From the NCBI RefSeq assembly GCF_002968015.1, contig NZ_PUIP01000001.1:372001-436000 (forward strand): a stretch of 64,000 nucleotides of DNA, in the 5' to 3' direction. Shown piece by piece: positions 28,325-36,515 of the stretch. Each line of letters starts with the position of its first letter. Positions within the stretch are counted from its first letter, which is position 1. A program made the translations under genes and the position numbers. The DNA comes from Massilia phosphatilytica. GTDB lineage: Bacteria; Pseudomonadota; Gammaproteobacteria; Burkholderiales; Burkholderiaceae_D. Under the pieces are notes generated by a model, which saw nothing but the letters and a program-made list of their open reading frames with translations, made no database searches and had not been told where the DNA came from.

Positions 28325-29194
28325 TCAGCGGGAGCGGCGGCGCAGGACGAGGCCCATCAGGCCCAGGCCGCCCAGCAGCAGGGCGATGCTCTCCGGCTCC
28401 GGGACGTTCGTCGAGCCGGCAGCGTTTCCGGCCTGAGAGTGCGCGACGTCCGGGCCCGAGGTGGGCAGCGTCGACGGCAGGTCTTCCTGCGGCGGCAGGG
28501 AGGCCGGTGTGCCGGACGGGGACGCGACGTCGAGCGTGCCGGTCGGCGTTTTCGTGCCGGCTTGGGGCGGCGTGGACGCTGGCGTGGTCGTGTCGGCTGT
28601 CGTGCTGGTTTGCGTGCCGGTGGAGGTGGTCGGGGTGTCCGGTATCACCGGGATGACCGGGATGACGGGTGTAGTCGGCGTGACGGGAGCCGTCGGGGTC
28701 GCGGTCGACGCCGGCAGGACCTGCGACAGCAGCGACCCCACCTTGTTGCCCTTGGCGTCGACGAACTCGACCTTCACATGCGGTTCGTTCGTCGCGACGC
28801 TCGCGCCGGCGAACGTAAATTTGAACACCATGTCGTCGGCCAGCGCGATCTGCTGGCCGTAGAAGCACATGCGGCTGCCGGCCGCGCCGTTGCTCGTGCC
28901 GGAGCAGCCGGATGCTTTCAGTTCGGACGTCGACAGTTTCCATGCATTGGTACCGCCCGGTCCGCCGCTCACGCTCACGCTGCTGTAGGTGCCCACGCCC
29001 TTGATCGCCAGCGCCGCCAGGCCCGTGGCGCCGCTCCAGCCGCCGCTGCGGTTGGCCGCATCGATTTCCAGCGTGAGCACATTGCCGCTCCAGCTCGACG
29101 CGAACGTCACGCCATCCAGGGTCAGGACGCCGGCGTGGGCCGTCATCGTCATCGTGCCCAGCAGGGCAACCAGCGCGGTCAGTCGTTTGTTCAT
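28325..29194 (-). CDS. PEP-CTERM sorting-domain protein, paralogue B with Pro/Thr stalk
   Basis: A 289-residue exported protein. A signal peptide ends at TAHA (about 20). The globular domain (about 22-160) is homologous to paralogue A: VTFASSWSGNVLTLEIDAAN, C-x13-C in place of C-x10-C, ALADDMVFKFTF and GNKVGSL all align. It then carries a Pro/Thr/Val/Ser-rich stalk of about 95 residues (TPTTPVIPVIPVIPDTPTT region) absent from A, followed by the sorting tail VPEPESIALLLGGLGLMGLVLRRRSR. The stalk could be O-glycosylated. Start ATG 29194. The pair arose by tandem duplication, with stalk gain or loss. Upstream lies an AT-rich region shared with aceA. Confidence 0.85.
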   Translation of the reverse strand: MNKRLTALVALLGTMTMTAHAGVLTLDGVTFASSWSGNVLTLEIDAANRSGGWSGATGLAALAIKGVGTYSSVSVSGGPGGTNAWKLSTSELKASGCSGTSNGAAGSRMCFYGQQIALADDMVFKFTFAGASVATNEPHVKVEFVDAKGNKVGSLLSQVLPASTATPTAPVTPTTPVIPVIPVIPDTPTTSTGTQTSTTADTTTPASTPPQAGTKTPTGTLDVASPSGTPASLPPQEDLPSTLPTSGPDVAHSQAGNAAGSTNVPEPESIALLLGGLGLMGLVLRRRSR

Positions 29195-29631
29195 CGGTCT
29201 ACTCTCTCGGGAGGCACGGCTGGCGTGCCCGCGCGGTTGTTTTTAGTGGCTTACGGAAACTATTTTCTATCGATTTGATGCAAATCGTCAATTTATGATT
29301 CTTTATCACATGGATAGTGTTGTTTAATCAGACAAAATTGTCAGATTTGCGGCAGAATGGATGTAATGCTTCGTGGAAACTAGGTCGAATATCTCACATT
29401 ATGAAAACCTGTTCGCAGATGTGAAAAGTGCACAACAGGCGCCTGCCCGGCAGTTTCCATTTTGAGAAATATGTTCTCGCATCATGAAATTAAAAATATA
29501 AGTCATTGATTTCTAAGTAAATAAAAATAGTCATATGTCTTATATAAGAGTGGTGGTGCTGCGCACAACCGGCGCTATCATGTTTCTAACGGAATCACTG
29601 TCCAACCCGTCTTTTCAATCAGGAGAACGCC
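29195..29631. promoter_or_regulatory. AT-rich divergent intergenic region upstream of aceA
   Basis: A 437-bp stretch with no gene, far lower in GC than its flanks. It holds small palindromes, GACAA-AA-TTGTC (29331-29342) and GAGAA-N5-TTCTC (29464-29478), and a TATATA-rich segment near 29540. It must contain the promoters of the PEP-CTERM pair and of aceA, but I cannot assign a -35/-10 pair with confidence. Confidence 0.45.
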
Positions 29632-30930
29632 ATGGCAACTCGTGAACAGCAAATCGCCGCCCTGCAACAGGATTGGGAATCCAACCCGCGCTGGAAAGGT
29701 ATCGTCCGCAATTACACTGCGGAAGATGTCGTACGCCTGCGGGGCTCCGTGCAGATCGAACATACGCTGGCGCGGCGCGGTGCGGAGAAGCTGTGGAACC
29801 TGATCAATAACGAGCCGTACGTAAACGCCCTGGGCGCGCTGACGGGCAACCAGGCGATGCAGCAGGTCAAGGCCGGCCTGAAAGCCATCTACCTGTCGGG
29901 CTGGCAGGTCGCCGGCGACGCCAACCTGGCCGGCGAGATGTATCCGGACCAGTCCCTGTACCCGGCCAATTCGGTGCCGATGGTCGTCAAGCGGATCAAC
30001 AACACGTTCCAGCGCGCCGACCAGATCCAATGGTCGGAAGGCAAGGACGACGTTGATTACTTCGCCCCGATCGTGGCCGATGCGGAAGCGGGTTTCGGTG
30101 GCGTGCTGAACGCCTTCGAGCTGATGAAGTCCATGATCGAAGCAGGCGCGGCCGGCGTGCACTTCGAAGACCAGCTCGCCTCCGTCAAGAAATGCGGCCA
30201 CATGGGCGGCAAGGTGCTCGTGCCGACGCGCGAAGCCGTCGAAAAACTGACAGCTGCGCGTCTCGCGGCCGACGTGATGGGCACGCCGACGATCCTCGTC
30301 GCCCGCACGGACGCCGAGGCGGCCGACCTGCTGACGGCCGATGTCGACGCGAACGACCAGCCGTTCTGCACGGGCGAGCGCACGGTAGAGGGCTTTTTCC
30401 GCGTCAAGCCGGGCGTCGACCAGGCGATCGCGCGCGGCCTCGCCTATGCGCCGTACGCCGACCTCGTGTGGTGCGAGACGGGCAAGCCCGACCTGGAATT
30501 CGCCAAGCGCTTCGCCGATGCCATCCATGCGAAATTCCCGGGCAAGATGCTCGCGTATAACTGCTCGCCGTCGTTTAACTGGAAGAAAAACCTGGACGAC
30601 GCCACGATCGCCAAGTTCCAGAAAGAGCTGGGCGCGATGGGCTACAAATTCCAGTTCATCACGCTGGCCGGTTTCCATGCGCTGAACTACAGCATGTTCA
30701 ACCTGGCACACGGCTATGCGCGCCGCGGCATGTCGGCCTTCGTCGAACTGCAGGAAGCGGAATTCTCCGCCGCCGACAAGGGCTTTACGGCCGTCAAGCA
30801 CCAGCGCGAAGTGGGCACCGGCTACTTCGACGCCGTGACCCAGACCATCCAGCAGCACCAGAGCTCGACGACGGCGCTGCATGGCTCGACCGAGGACGAA
30901 CAATTCTTCGACGAGAAGAAAGTCGCCTGA
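29632..30930 (+). CDS. aceA: Isocitrate lyase
   Basis: Splits isocitrate to succinate and glyoxylate, the entry to the glyoxylate shunt needed for growth on acetate or fatty acids. The 432 residues have the length of the E. coli-type enzyme. Visible are the catalytic loop KKCGHMGGK (about 187-195) with the active cysteine, WQVAGDAN near the N-terminus, [14 protein letters not shown] [10 protein letters not shown] (about 145-154), and [13 protein letters not shown] (about 306-318). ATG 29632 has an AGGAG site. It is monocistronic with its own terminator; malate synthase is not adjacent. Confidence 0.97.
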   Translation: MATREQQIAALQQDWESNPRWKGIVRNYTAEDVVRLRGSVQIEHTLARRGAEKLWNLINNEPYVNALGALTGNQAMQQVKAGLKAIYLSGWQVAGDANLAGEMYPDQSLYPANSVPMVVKRINNTFQRADQIQWSEGKDDVDYFAPIVADAEAGFGGVLNAFELMKSMIEAGAAGVHFEDQLASVKKCGHMGGKVLVPTREAVEKLTAARLAADVMGTPTILVARTDAEAADLLTADVDANDQPFCTGERTVEGFFRVKPGVDQAIARGLAYAPYADLVWCETGKPDLEFAKRFADAIHAKFPGKMLAYNCSPSFNWKKNLDDATIAKFQKELGAMGYKFQFITLAGFHALNYSMFNLAHGYARRGMSAFVELQEAEFSAADKGFTAVKHQREVGTGYFDAVTQTIQQHQSSTTALHGSTEDEQFFDEKKVA

Positions 30931-30973
30931 GCACTGCCGCTACACTTCCTCCACCCATCCTCGCGATGGTCTG

Positions 30974-31012
30974 CCGCAGTGGCCACAAGCCGCTGCGGTA
31001 TTTTTATTTTTA
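30974..31012 (+). terminator. aceA terminator
   Basis: CCGCAG (30974-30979) pairs with CTGCGG (30993-30998), followed by a T-rich tract TATTTTTATTTTTA. Confidence 0.75.
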
Positions 31013-31030
31013 TTTCCCAACTTCAACTTC

Positions 31031-31285
31031 GGGGTCAGACCCCGTTTGGAATCAAATTCGGGGTCAGAGCACATTTCGGATCAATGTCCGTGGGCACAGA
31101 AAATGTCGCGAACCAGCGCGAGGCGTCGACATCATCCATGGAGCGATGTGGCGCGACGCATGGAAACTGGCTGCAGGAACTTGCATCGAAATGTGCTCTG
31201 ACCCCGAATCTTCATCGAAATGTGCTCTGACCCCGAATTTGCGAACTTGCTTCCAGGCTCGTGCCTAAAAATGGGGTCTGACCCC
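31031..31285. repeat. REP-like repeat cluster between aceA and rlmJ
   Basis: Five copies of a GGGGTC(A/T)GA core lie in this gap. They are the palindrome GGGGTCAGACCCC (31031-31043), GGGGTCAGAGCACATTTCG forward (31060-31078) and reverse twice (31187-31205, 31216-31234), and GGGGTCTGACCCC (31273-31285). The forward and reverse copies face each other across about 110 bp of unrecognised sequence, which could fold as a long hairpin. Such units are often mobilised by REP-associated tyrosine transposases; none is encoded in the window. No gene is visible from 30931 to 31385. Confidence 0.75.
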
Positions 31286-31385
31286 GGTGTTTGTTGGGTG
31301 GAGGGCATATCTGAGGGATAATGGCGGTTGGCCCGCATCAGCGATCGCTCCGCGGGCGCCGCATCAACCAGATTGGAAATCCTCT

Positions 31386-32531
31386 ATGTTCAGCTACCGC
31401 CACGCCTTCCACGCGGGTAACCACGCCGATGTCCTGAAGCACTTTATTCAGGTTCAGTTGCACAAATACATGAACCAGAAAGACACGGCCTACACGTATA
31501 TCGACACCCACGCCGGTGCCGGCGTGTACGCGCTCGACAGTGCGCAGGCGGTCAAGAGCGGCGAATACATCGACGGTATCGGGCGCCTGTGGGGCCGCGA
31601 CGACCTGCCACCGGCGCTGGCCGAGTACGTGGACCTCGTGGGCAAATTGAACCCGAGCGGCAAGCTGCGCTGGTATCCCGGTTCGCCGTGGGTGGCGGAT
31701 GCCGAGGCGCGCATGGAGGATCGCCTGCGCCTGTTCGAACTGCACCCGGCCGACATCAGGGTGCTGGCGGATAACGTCCGCAAGCTGGAGGCACATCACG
31801 CGGAGCAGGGCGAGCGCGCGCGCGGCCGCCGCATCCTCGTCGACCATGCAGACGGCTTCCACGGCCTGAAGGCACTGCTGCCGCCGCCGTCGCGCCGGGC
31901 GCTGGTGCTCGTCGATCCGCCGTACGAGGTCAAGCTCGACTACAAGCACGTGCGCGACGCGCTCGAGGAAGCGCTCAAGCGGTTCCCGGCGGGCATGTAC
32001 GCCGTCTGGTATCCGGTGCTGCAGCGCATGGAATCGCGCCAGTTCGCCGATCGCCTGAAGCGCCTGCCGGCCAAGGAATGGCTGCACGTGACCTTGAGCG
32101 TGGCCGGTCCGCGCGCCGACGGCAACGGCCTGCACAGCAGCGGCATGTTCATCCTGAATCCGCCGTACACGCTGGAAGCGACATTGCGCGAGACGATGCC
32201 CTATCTAGTGCAGGTGCTCGGCCAGGATAGCGGTGCGACGTTCCGTATCGAAAAAGGGACGCAGGTCACCGGCACGGTGCCGGCCCTGGGCATGGGCGGT
32301 CCGCGCAAGCCGGTGGGCAATGCGCGCCGCGCGAGCCCACTGTCCGGTGGCGGCAGCCTGCGCCTGCCGGGGCAGCCGTTCGGCGACGGTCCGCGCACGC
32401 GTACGGAAGGCGAGAGTGGCGAGGGACGTCCTGCGCGCACCCCGCGCACGGAGGCGAAACCGGCCCCGCGCACGGAGGCCAAGCCGGCACCGCGCGGCCC
32501 CGTCAAACGCAACGGATCGGGCCGTTCCTGA
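31386..32531 (+). CDS. rlmJ: 23S rRNA (adenine-2030-N6)-methyltransferase RlmJ with basic tail
   Basis: Methylates A2030 of 23S rRNA using SAM. ATG 31386 begins MFSYRHAFHAGNHADVLKH, the conserved RlmJ N-terminus, so the longer upstream frame is rejected. Further motifs are YIDTHAGAGVY (about 35-45, SAM site) and LVDPPYEVKLDYKHV (about 176-190, catalytic DPPY). At 381 residues it exceeds the usual 280 by about 100. The extra C-terminal tail is low-complexity and basic, rich in Gly, Arg, Pro and Thr, and contains the direct repeat RTEAKPAP twice. The tail may bind RNA or be dispensable. It is a single gene behind the REP-like cluster. Confidence 0.93.
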   Translation: MFSYRHAFHAGNHADVLKHFIQVQLHKYMNQKDTAYTYIDTHAGAGVYALDSAQAVKSGEYIDGIGRLWGRDDLPPALAEYVDLVGKLNPSGKLRWYPGSPWVADAEARMEDRLRLFELHPADIRVLADNVRKLEAHHAEQGERARGRRILVDHADGFHGLKALLPPPSRRALVLVDPPYEVKLDYKHVRDALEEALKRFPAGMYAVWYPVLQRMESRQFADRLKRLPAKEWLHVTLSVAGPRADGNGLHSSGMFILNPPYTLEATLRETMPYLVQVLGQDSGATFRIEKGTQVTGTVPALGMGGPRKPVGNARRASPLSGGGSLRLPGQPFGDGPRTRTEGESGEGRPARTPRTEAKPAPRTEAKPAPRGPVKRNGSGRS

Positions 32532-32695
32532 CCCGCGCCGCATCAATCGTTGCAGTCAGGCAGGTCTTTTTCTGAAACGATTTGATACGATGTCGAAATG
32601 TAAAGACTCTCCGTCTGTAGTATAGTCGGATCGTTATTCCGGCCAGACCGGGCCCGGTACGCATGGTGCGTGCCGTCGTTTCAGGAGTTTTTTAC

Positions 32696-33970
32696 ATGCA
32701 TGCGGTAGCAACGGCAGCCACGTCCACGCCGTCCGACGAATTCTTTCTGGCGCGCCAGCCCATCCTCGGACGCGACCAGAAACTGGTGGCGTTCGAGTTG
32801 CTGTTTCGCGCCGCGCCGGAGCATGAGGACGCGCAGCTGACCGATTATGCCGCCGCCACAGCCGCCGTGATCTCCCACGCGTCACAGCTGGGGATGAAGC
32901 ACGTGGTCGGCGAGCAGATTGCCTTCGTCAATGTCGACGAGGTCGTGCTGATGAGCGATTTCGTCCGTTTCTTGCCTCCAGATAAGGTCATTCTGGAAAT
33001 CCTGGAAACCGTCCGTCCCACCACGGCCTTGCTGGCCCGCGTGCGGGAATTGAAAGAGCTCGGCTTCAAGTTCGCACTCGACGATGTTATAGGCCATTCC
33101 GAGCAGGTAAGCAAGCTCATGAGCCTCGTCGATATCATCAAGATCGACCTGCAAGGCGTCGGGCGCGACGAACTCGCCGGACTCGTCCACGCCGTGCGCG
33201 GGCCTTACCAGAAGCTGCTGGCGGAAAAGGTCGAGACGATCGAGGAATTCGAATTGTGCCTGGAACTCGGCTTCGAATACTTCCAGGGCTATTATTTCGC
33301 GCGTCCCGCGATCCTGTCCGGCAAGAAGATCACGCCGTCCGAACTCGTGCTGCTGCGCGTGCTGGACCTGATCCACTCGCATGCCGACAACGACGCGATC
33401 GAAGCGGCCGTCAAACGTGACCCGCTGCTCAGCCTGAACCTGCTGCGCCTCGTGAACAGCCACCTGGCCGGGACGGGCGTGCCGCAGGTCGAATCGATCT
33501 CGCAGGCGCTCGTCCAGCTCGGCCGCAGCCAGCTGCAGCGCTGGGTACAGATCCTGCTGTACAGTGGTCCGGAAGGGAATGTCGAACTGAATTCGCCGCT
33601 CTTGCAGATGGCGACGACGCGCGGCCGCCTGCTCGAGCTGATGACCCTGACCCTGTGTCCGGGCGACGTGGCCGGCGCCAACACGGCCTTCACGGTCGGC
33701 ATCATGTCGCTGATGGATGCGTTGTTCGGCGTGCCGATGCGCGAGATCCTCGACAAGGTCGACCTGTCGCGCGACGTCCGTGCCGCGCTGCTCGAGCGGG
33801 ATGGCGACTACGGCGCCATGCTGAGCGTGGCGGAAGCGCTGGAAGATGCCGAGCCCGGCCGTAATTTGGCGGCCGCGCTGGACCGCCTCGGGCTATCCGT
33901 CAAGCAGGTGCGCGACATCGAGCTGGCCGCGTTCGGCTGGGTGCGCGAACTCGGCGCCGAGGTGCACTGA
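32696..33970 (+). CDS. Degenerate EAL plus HDOD signalling protein (YuxH type)
   Basis: A 424-residue cytoplasmic protein. The N-terminal half (about 12-215) is an EAL-like barrel: FFLARQPILGRDQKLVAFELLFR, where ELL replaces EAL; LEILETV, FALDDVIG and IIKIDLQG are present, but the metal-ligand set is incomplete, so diguanylate hydrolysis is unlikely. The C-terminal half (about 220-410) is an HDOD domain (KRDPLLSLNLLRLVNSHLAG, ISQALVQLGRSQLQRWVQILLY). This fusion is found in two-component and c-di-GMP networks as a binding or scaffold protein. ATG 32696 has an AGGAG site; the upstream ATG at 32663 is less likely. It ends 1 bp before a convergent gene. Confidence 0.88.
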   Translation: MHAVATAATSTPSDEFFLARQPILGRDQKLVAFELLFRAAPEHEDAQLTDYAAATAAVISHASQLGMKHVVGEQIAFVNVDEVVLMSDFVRFLPPDKVILEILETVRPTTALLARVRELKELGFKFALDDVIGHSEQVSKLMSLVDIIKIDLQGVGRDELAGLVHAVRGPYQKLLAEKVETIEEFELCLELGFEYFQGYYFARPAILSGKKITPSELVLLRVLDLIHSHADNDAIEAAVKRDPLLSLNLLRLVNSHLAGTGVPQVESISQALVQLGRSQLQRWVQILLYSGPEGNVELNSPLLQMATTRGRLLELMTLTLCPGDVAGANTAFTVGIMSLMDALFGVPMREILDKVDLSRDVRAALLERDGDYGAMLSVAEALEDAEPGRNLAAALDRLGLSVKQVRDIELAAFGWVRELGAEVH

Positions 33971-33971
33971 A

Positions 33972-34721
33972 CTACTGCGCGAGAAACAGGAAGACGGTCG
34001 GCTTCTTGTGGAAATCCGGCGCGTTGCCCGCAGCCAGTTGCGCTTTCCATTTGGACGCCGTCTGCGTGCGCACGGTTTCCGTCGCCAGCGACAAATCGGT
34101 CGCCACGCACACCAGCGTGCCCGGCTGGCAGCTGGCGACGAGGGCTTCCAGCATCGCACCGTTGCGGTACGGCGTCTCGATCAGCAACTGCGTCTGTTTC
34201 TCGCTGCGCGAGCGTTGCTCCAGTTGCTGGATGCGCTTGGTGCGCTGGGCGGCATCCGTCGGCAAATAGCCGTTGAACGCGAAGCTCTGGCCGTTCAGGC
34301 CGCTCGCCATGACGGCCAGCAGCAGCGACGACGGCCCCACGAGCGGGCGCACGGGCACGCCGTGCTGGTGCGCCAGCCGGACGAGGTCGGCGCCCGGATC
34401 CGCGACCGCCGGCACGCCCGCTTCCGACACGAGGCCCGCGTCGCGACCTTCCAGCAGCGGCGCGAGCAGGGCGGCCAGCGCCTGGGGCGGCGTGTTCACG
34501 TTGAGCTCGGCAATCCGGATCTCTTGCAAGGGAAGCGCCAGCGGATGGTCGATGGAAACGAGTTTCAGGAAGGCGCGCGCCGTCTTGGCATTCTCGGCGA
34601 CAAAGTAGTCGAGCTTGCTGGCGATGGCCTGCACCTGTTCGGGCAGAATGTGCGACAGGGCGTGCGGTGCGGCCTCGGTCGGGCCAAGGGTGTTCGGGAT
34701 CAGGTAGAGCGTACCGGGCAT
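33972..34721 (-). CDS. Tetrapyrrole-methylase-family SAM methyltransferase (RsmI paralogue)
   Basis: A 249-residue protein of the tetrapyrrole (corrin/porphyrin) methylase fold. Features are LYLIPNTLG at the N-terminus, the central loop GLVSEAGVPAVADPGADLV (about 96-114) that matches RsmI's SDAGTP-x-ISDPG segment with substitutions, GPSSLLLAVMASG (about 128-140) and LLIETPYRN (about 180-188). RsmI 2'-O-methylates C1402 of 16S rRNA; this divergent paralogue has an uncertain target. It is 16 bp behind maf on the minus strand, a common pairing in Burkholderiales as far as I recall, and convergent with the EAL/HDOD gene. Confidence 0.82.
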   Translation of the reverse strand: MPGTLYLIPNTLGPTEAAPHALSHILPEQVQAIASKLDYFVAENAKTARAFLKLVSIDHPLALPLQEIRIAELNVNTPPQALAALLAPLLEGRDAGLVSEAGVPAVADPGADLVRLAHQHGVPVRPLVGPSSLLLAVMASGLNGQSFAFNGYLPTDAAQRTKRIQQLEQRSRSEKQTQLLIETPYRNGAMLEALVASCQPGTLVCVATDLSLATETVRTQTASKWKAQLAAGNAPDFHKKPTVFLFLAQ

Positions 34722-34737
34722 GGTTGTTATTGCTTAT

Positions 34738-35340
34738 TTACTTACAACTAAAAAATGGCATGCCCGCGCGGCGCAGCATGCCGGTCAGGGCGATCAGGGG
34801 CAGGCCGGTGAGGGCGGTCGGGTCGCTGCTGTCGATGCGTTCGAGCAGGGCAATGCCAAGGCCCTCGTTCTTGGCGCTGCCGGCGCAATCGTAAGGCTGT
34901 TCGATGCGCAGGTAGGCGTCCAGCTCGGCATCCGGCAGGTCGCGGAATGTCACGAACACCTGGACATTCTCCACCTGCGCCGTGCCTGTCCGCCCGTCCC
35001 ACAGGCACAGTGCCGTATGAAACACGACGCGGCGGCCGCGCATCATCTGCAGCTGGGCGAGGGCGCGGGCGTGGTCGCCCGGCTTGCCGATCTGGAGTCC
35101 GTCCAGCGTGGCCACCTGGTCCGAGCCGATCACGAGGGCGCCCGGATTCCCGGCCGCGACGGCCGCGGCTTTCGCGCGCGCCAGGCGCAGCGCCGTCGCT
35201 TCCGGCGCTTCGTCGGGATGCGGCGTCTCGTCGATCTCGGGCGAGATCGCTTCGAAGGGCAGGTGCAGGCGACCCAGCAGCTCGCGCCGATAGGCGGAAC
35301 CGGAGGCCAGGATGAGGCGCGGGAGAGCAGTTTGTTGCAT
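34738..35340 (-). CDS. Maf-family nucleoside triphosphate pyrophosphatase
   Basis: Hydrolyses a non-canonical nucleoside triphosphate to the monophosphate; YceF-type members prefer m7GTP. The 200 residues begin with LILASGSAYRRELLGRL (about 9-25, phosphate-binding SxSxxRR/RELL motif), then EIDETPHPDEAP (about 35-46), ALVIGSDQVATLDG (about 68-81) and KPGDHARALAQL. The sequence is closer to YceF than to the TTP/UTP-specific YhdE. It is divergent from yceD across a promoter-bearing gap of about 100 bp, and upstream of the tetrapyrrole-methylase-family gene. Confidence 0.9.
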   Translation of the reverse strand: MQQTALPRLILASGSAYRRELLGRLHLPFEAISPEIDETPHPDEAPEATALRLARAKAAAVAAGNPGALVIGSDQVATLDGLQIGKPGDHARALAQLQMMRGRRVVFHTALCLWDGRTGTAQVENVQVFVTFRDLPDAELDAYLRIEQPYDCAGSAKNEGLGIALLERIDSSDPTALTGLPLIALTGMLRRAGMPFFSCK

Positions 35341-35387
35341 CGATTTTTATAAATAAAACAGGAACATAGCGCTTTTCGACGAAGTCT

Positions 35388-35417
35388 TTGACTACGCGGG
35401 TCGAAGCCTGCTATTAT
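35388..35417 (+). promoter_or_regulatory. Candidate promoter of yceD-rpmF-plsX cluster
   Basis: TTGACT (35388-35393) and TATTAT (35412-35417) are 18 bp apart and 28 bp before the chosen yceD ATG. Confidence 0.65.
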
Positions 35418-35445
35418 CGCAGGTTTTCCGGGGATGTTTTTCCAA

Positions 35446-35943
35446 ATGAGCGCTTTTGTCATCGACGCCTTTGAATTTTGTCGGAACAACGGCCATCGTG
35501 AAGGCGTCACGCCGGTGGCGGAAATGACCCGCCTGGCGGCCGATTGCGCCGACAAGTCCGGCGAGATCGCCTGGGCCATCGACGGTGGCCAGACCCGCCA
35601 GGGGTATCCGATGTTGACGCTGTCCGTCTCCGGTACCGTGCAACTGGTCTGCCAGCGCTGCCTGACCCCGTTCGGCTACGAGATGGATTCGTCGACCGTG
35701 CTGGTGCTGGGCAAGGACGACGAGGAAGCGGACGAGATCGAGGAAATCCTCGACGACGAAAGTATCGACGTGATCGTCGGCAGCCACGCCTGCGACATCC
35801 GCGACTTGCTGGAAGATGAAGCCCTGCTGGCCCTGCCGCAGGCACCGAAACACGAGGTGTGCCCCGATACCAAGCTGCTGGACTCCATCAAGTCCGAGAA
35901 GGTATCGCCGTTCGCGGCACTGAAGAGCCTCAAATCTGAATAA
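35446..35943 (+). CDS. yceD: YceD / DUF177 family protein (23S rRNA accumulation)
   Basis: A 165-residue cytoplasmic protein needed for normal 23S rRNA levels in bacteria where it has been studied. The CxxC pair is in VQLVCQRCLTPF (about 65-76), and the acidic segment KDDEEADEIEEILDDESIDVIVG (about 86-108) and CP in HEVCPDT follow the family pattern. ATG 35446 (MSAFVIDAFEFCR) is preferred because homologues start here; ATG 35434 would add four residues. yceD-rpmF is a near-universal bacterial pairing, here with an unusually long 210-bp gap. Confidence 0.88.
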   Translation: MSAFVIDAFEFCRNNGHREGVTPVAEMTRLAADCADKSGEIAWAIDGGQTRQGYPMLTLSVSGTVQLVCQRCLTPFGYEMDSSTVLVLGKDDEEADEIEEILDDESIDVIVGSHACDIRDLLEDEALLALPQAPKHEVCPDTKLLDSIKSEKVSPFAALKSLKSE

Positions 35944-36153
35944 AAGAATTGCAGTGGGTGCTACTGACAGGTAGGATTCGCAGCGTCAAAACGTGTCAAA
36001 CGCGTGCAGCTCGAGTATTGAGTCATCGTTGTAAGGCAGCGTTAAACATGTCGGCAATGGCAGTCCCAACGTTATTGCCGCTGGGATACTCGATGCGCAT
36101 GTACTTGCAAGTCGAATGTGTTAGAATTTTAGAACTTATGTTTAGGAGTCATC

Positions 36154-36336
36154 ATGGCAGTTCAACAGAATAAGAAGTCCCCGTCGAAGCGCGGCATGCA
36201 CCGTTCGCACGATTTCCTGACCGCCCCGAACCTGGCAGTCGAGCCGACCACCGGCGAAACGCACCTGCGTCACCACATCAGCCCGAACGGTTTCTACCGT
36301 GGCCGTAAAGTGCTCAAGACCAAGAACGACGAGTAA
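36154..36336 (+). CDS. rpmF: 50S ribosomal protein L32
   Basis: A 60-residue structural protein of the large subunit. The conserved N-terminus [20 protein letters not shown] and the C-terminal [15 protein letters not shown] identify it. It lacks the CxxC zinc motifs of zinc-type L32. ATG 36154 has a TAGGAG site. It lies between yceD and plsX as in most proteobacteria. A hairpin terminator follows, separating it in part from plsX. Confidence 0.97.
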   Translation: MAVQQNKKSPSKRGMHRSHDFLTAPNLAVEPTTGETHLRHHISPNGFYRGRKVLKTKNDE

Positions 36337-36362
36337 TCGACGTCTTGCTGTTTTGTTCCATG

Positions 36363-36407
36363 AAAGCGGTGCAACGTATGTCGAATGCGTGGCGCCGCTT
36401 TTTCTTT
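36363..36407 (+). terminator. Terminator or attenuator after rpmF
   Basis: AAAGCGG (36363-36369) pairs with CCGCTTT (36395-36401), followed by TTCTTTT. Its long loop makes it weaker than the other terminators, and some readthrough into plsX is likely. Confidence 0.55.
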
Positions 36408-36515
36408 TGCGGTAACTCCGTCATTTACCATCCTGCTGCTGACTCGGCTCGCTGTGTACCCCGCCGAGAATACGCCGCCGCCGGCCGACCTTGAGCCAGC
36501 GGTTCATCCCGACAA

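Noticed and set aside
31079..31186. Remnant of a REP-associated transposase between the inverted repeats
   Set aside because: Only about 110 bp, and no frame shows the HxH or Tyr motif of Y1 transposases.
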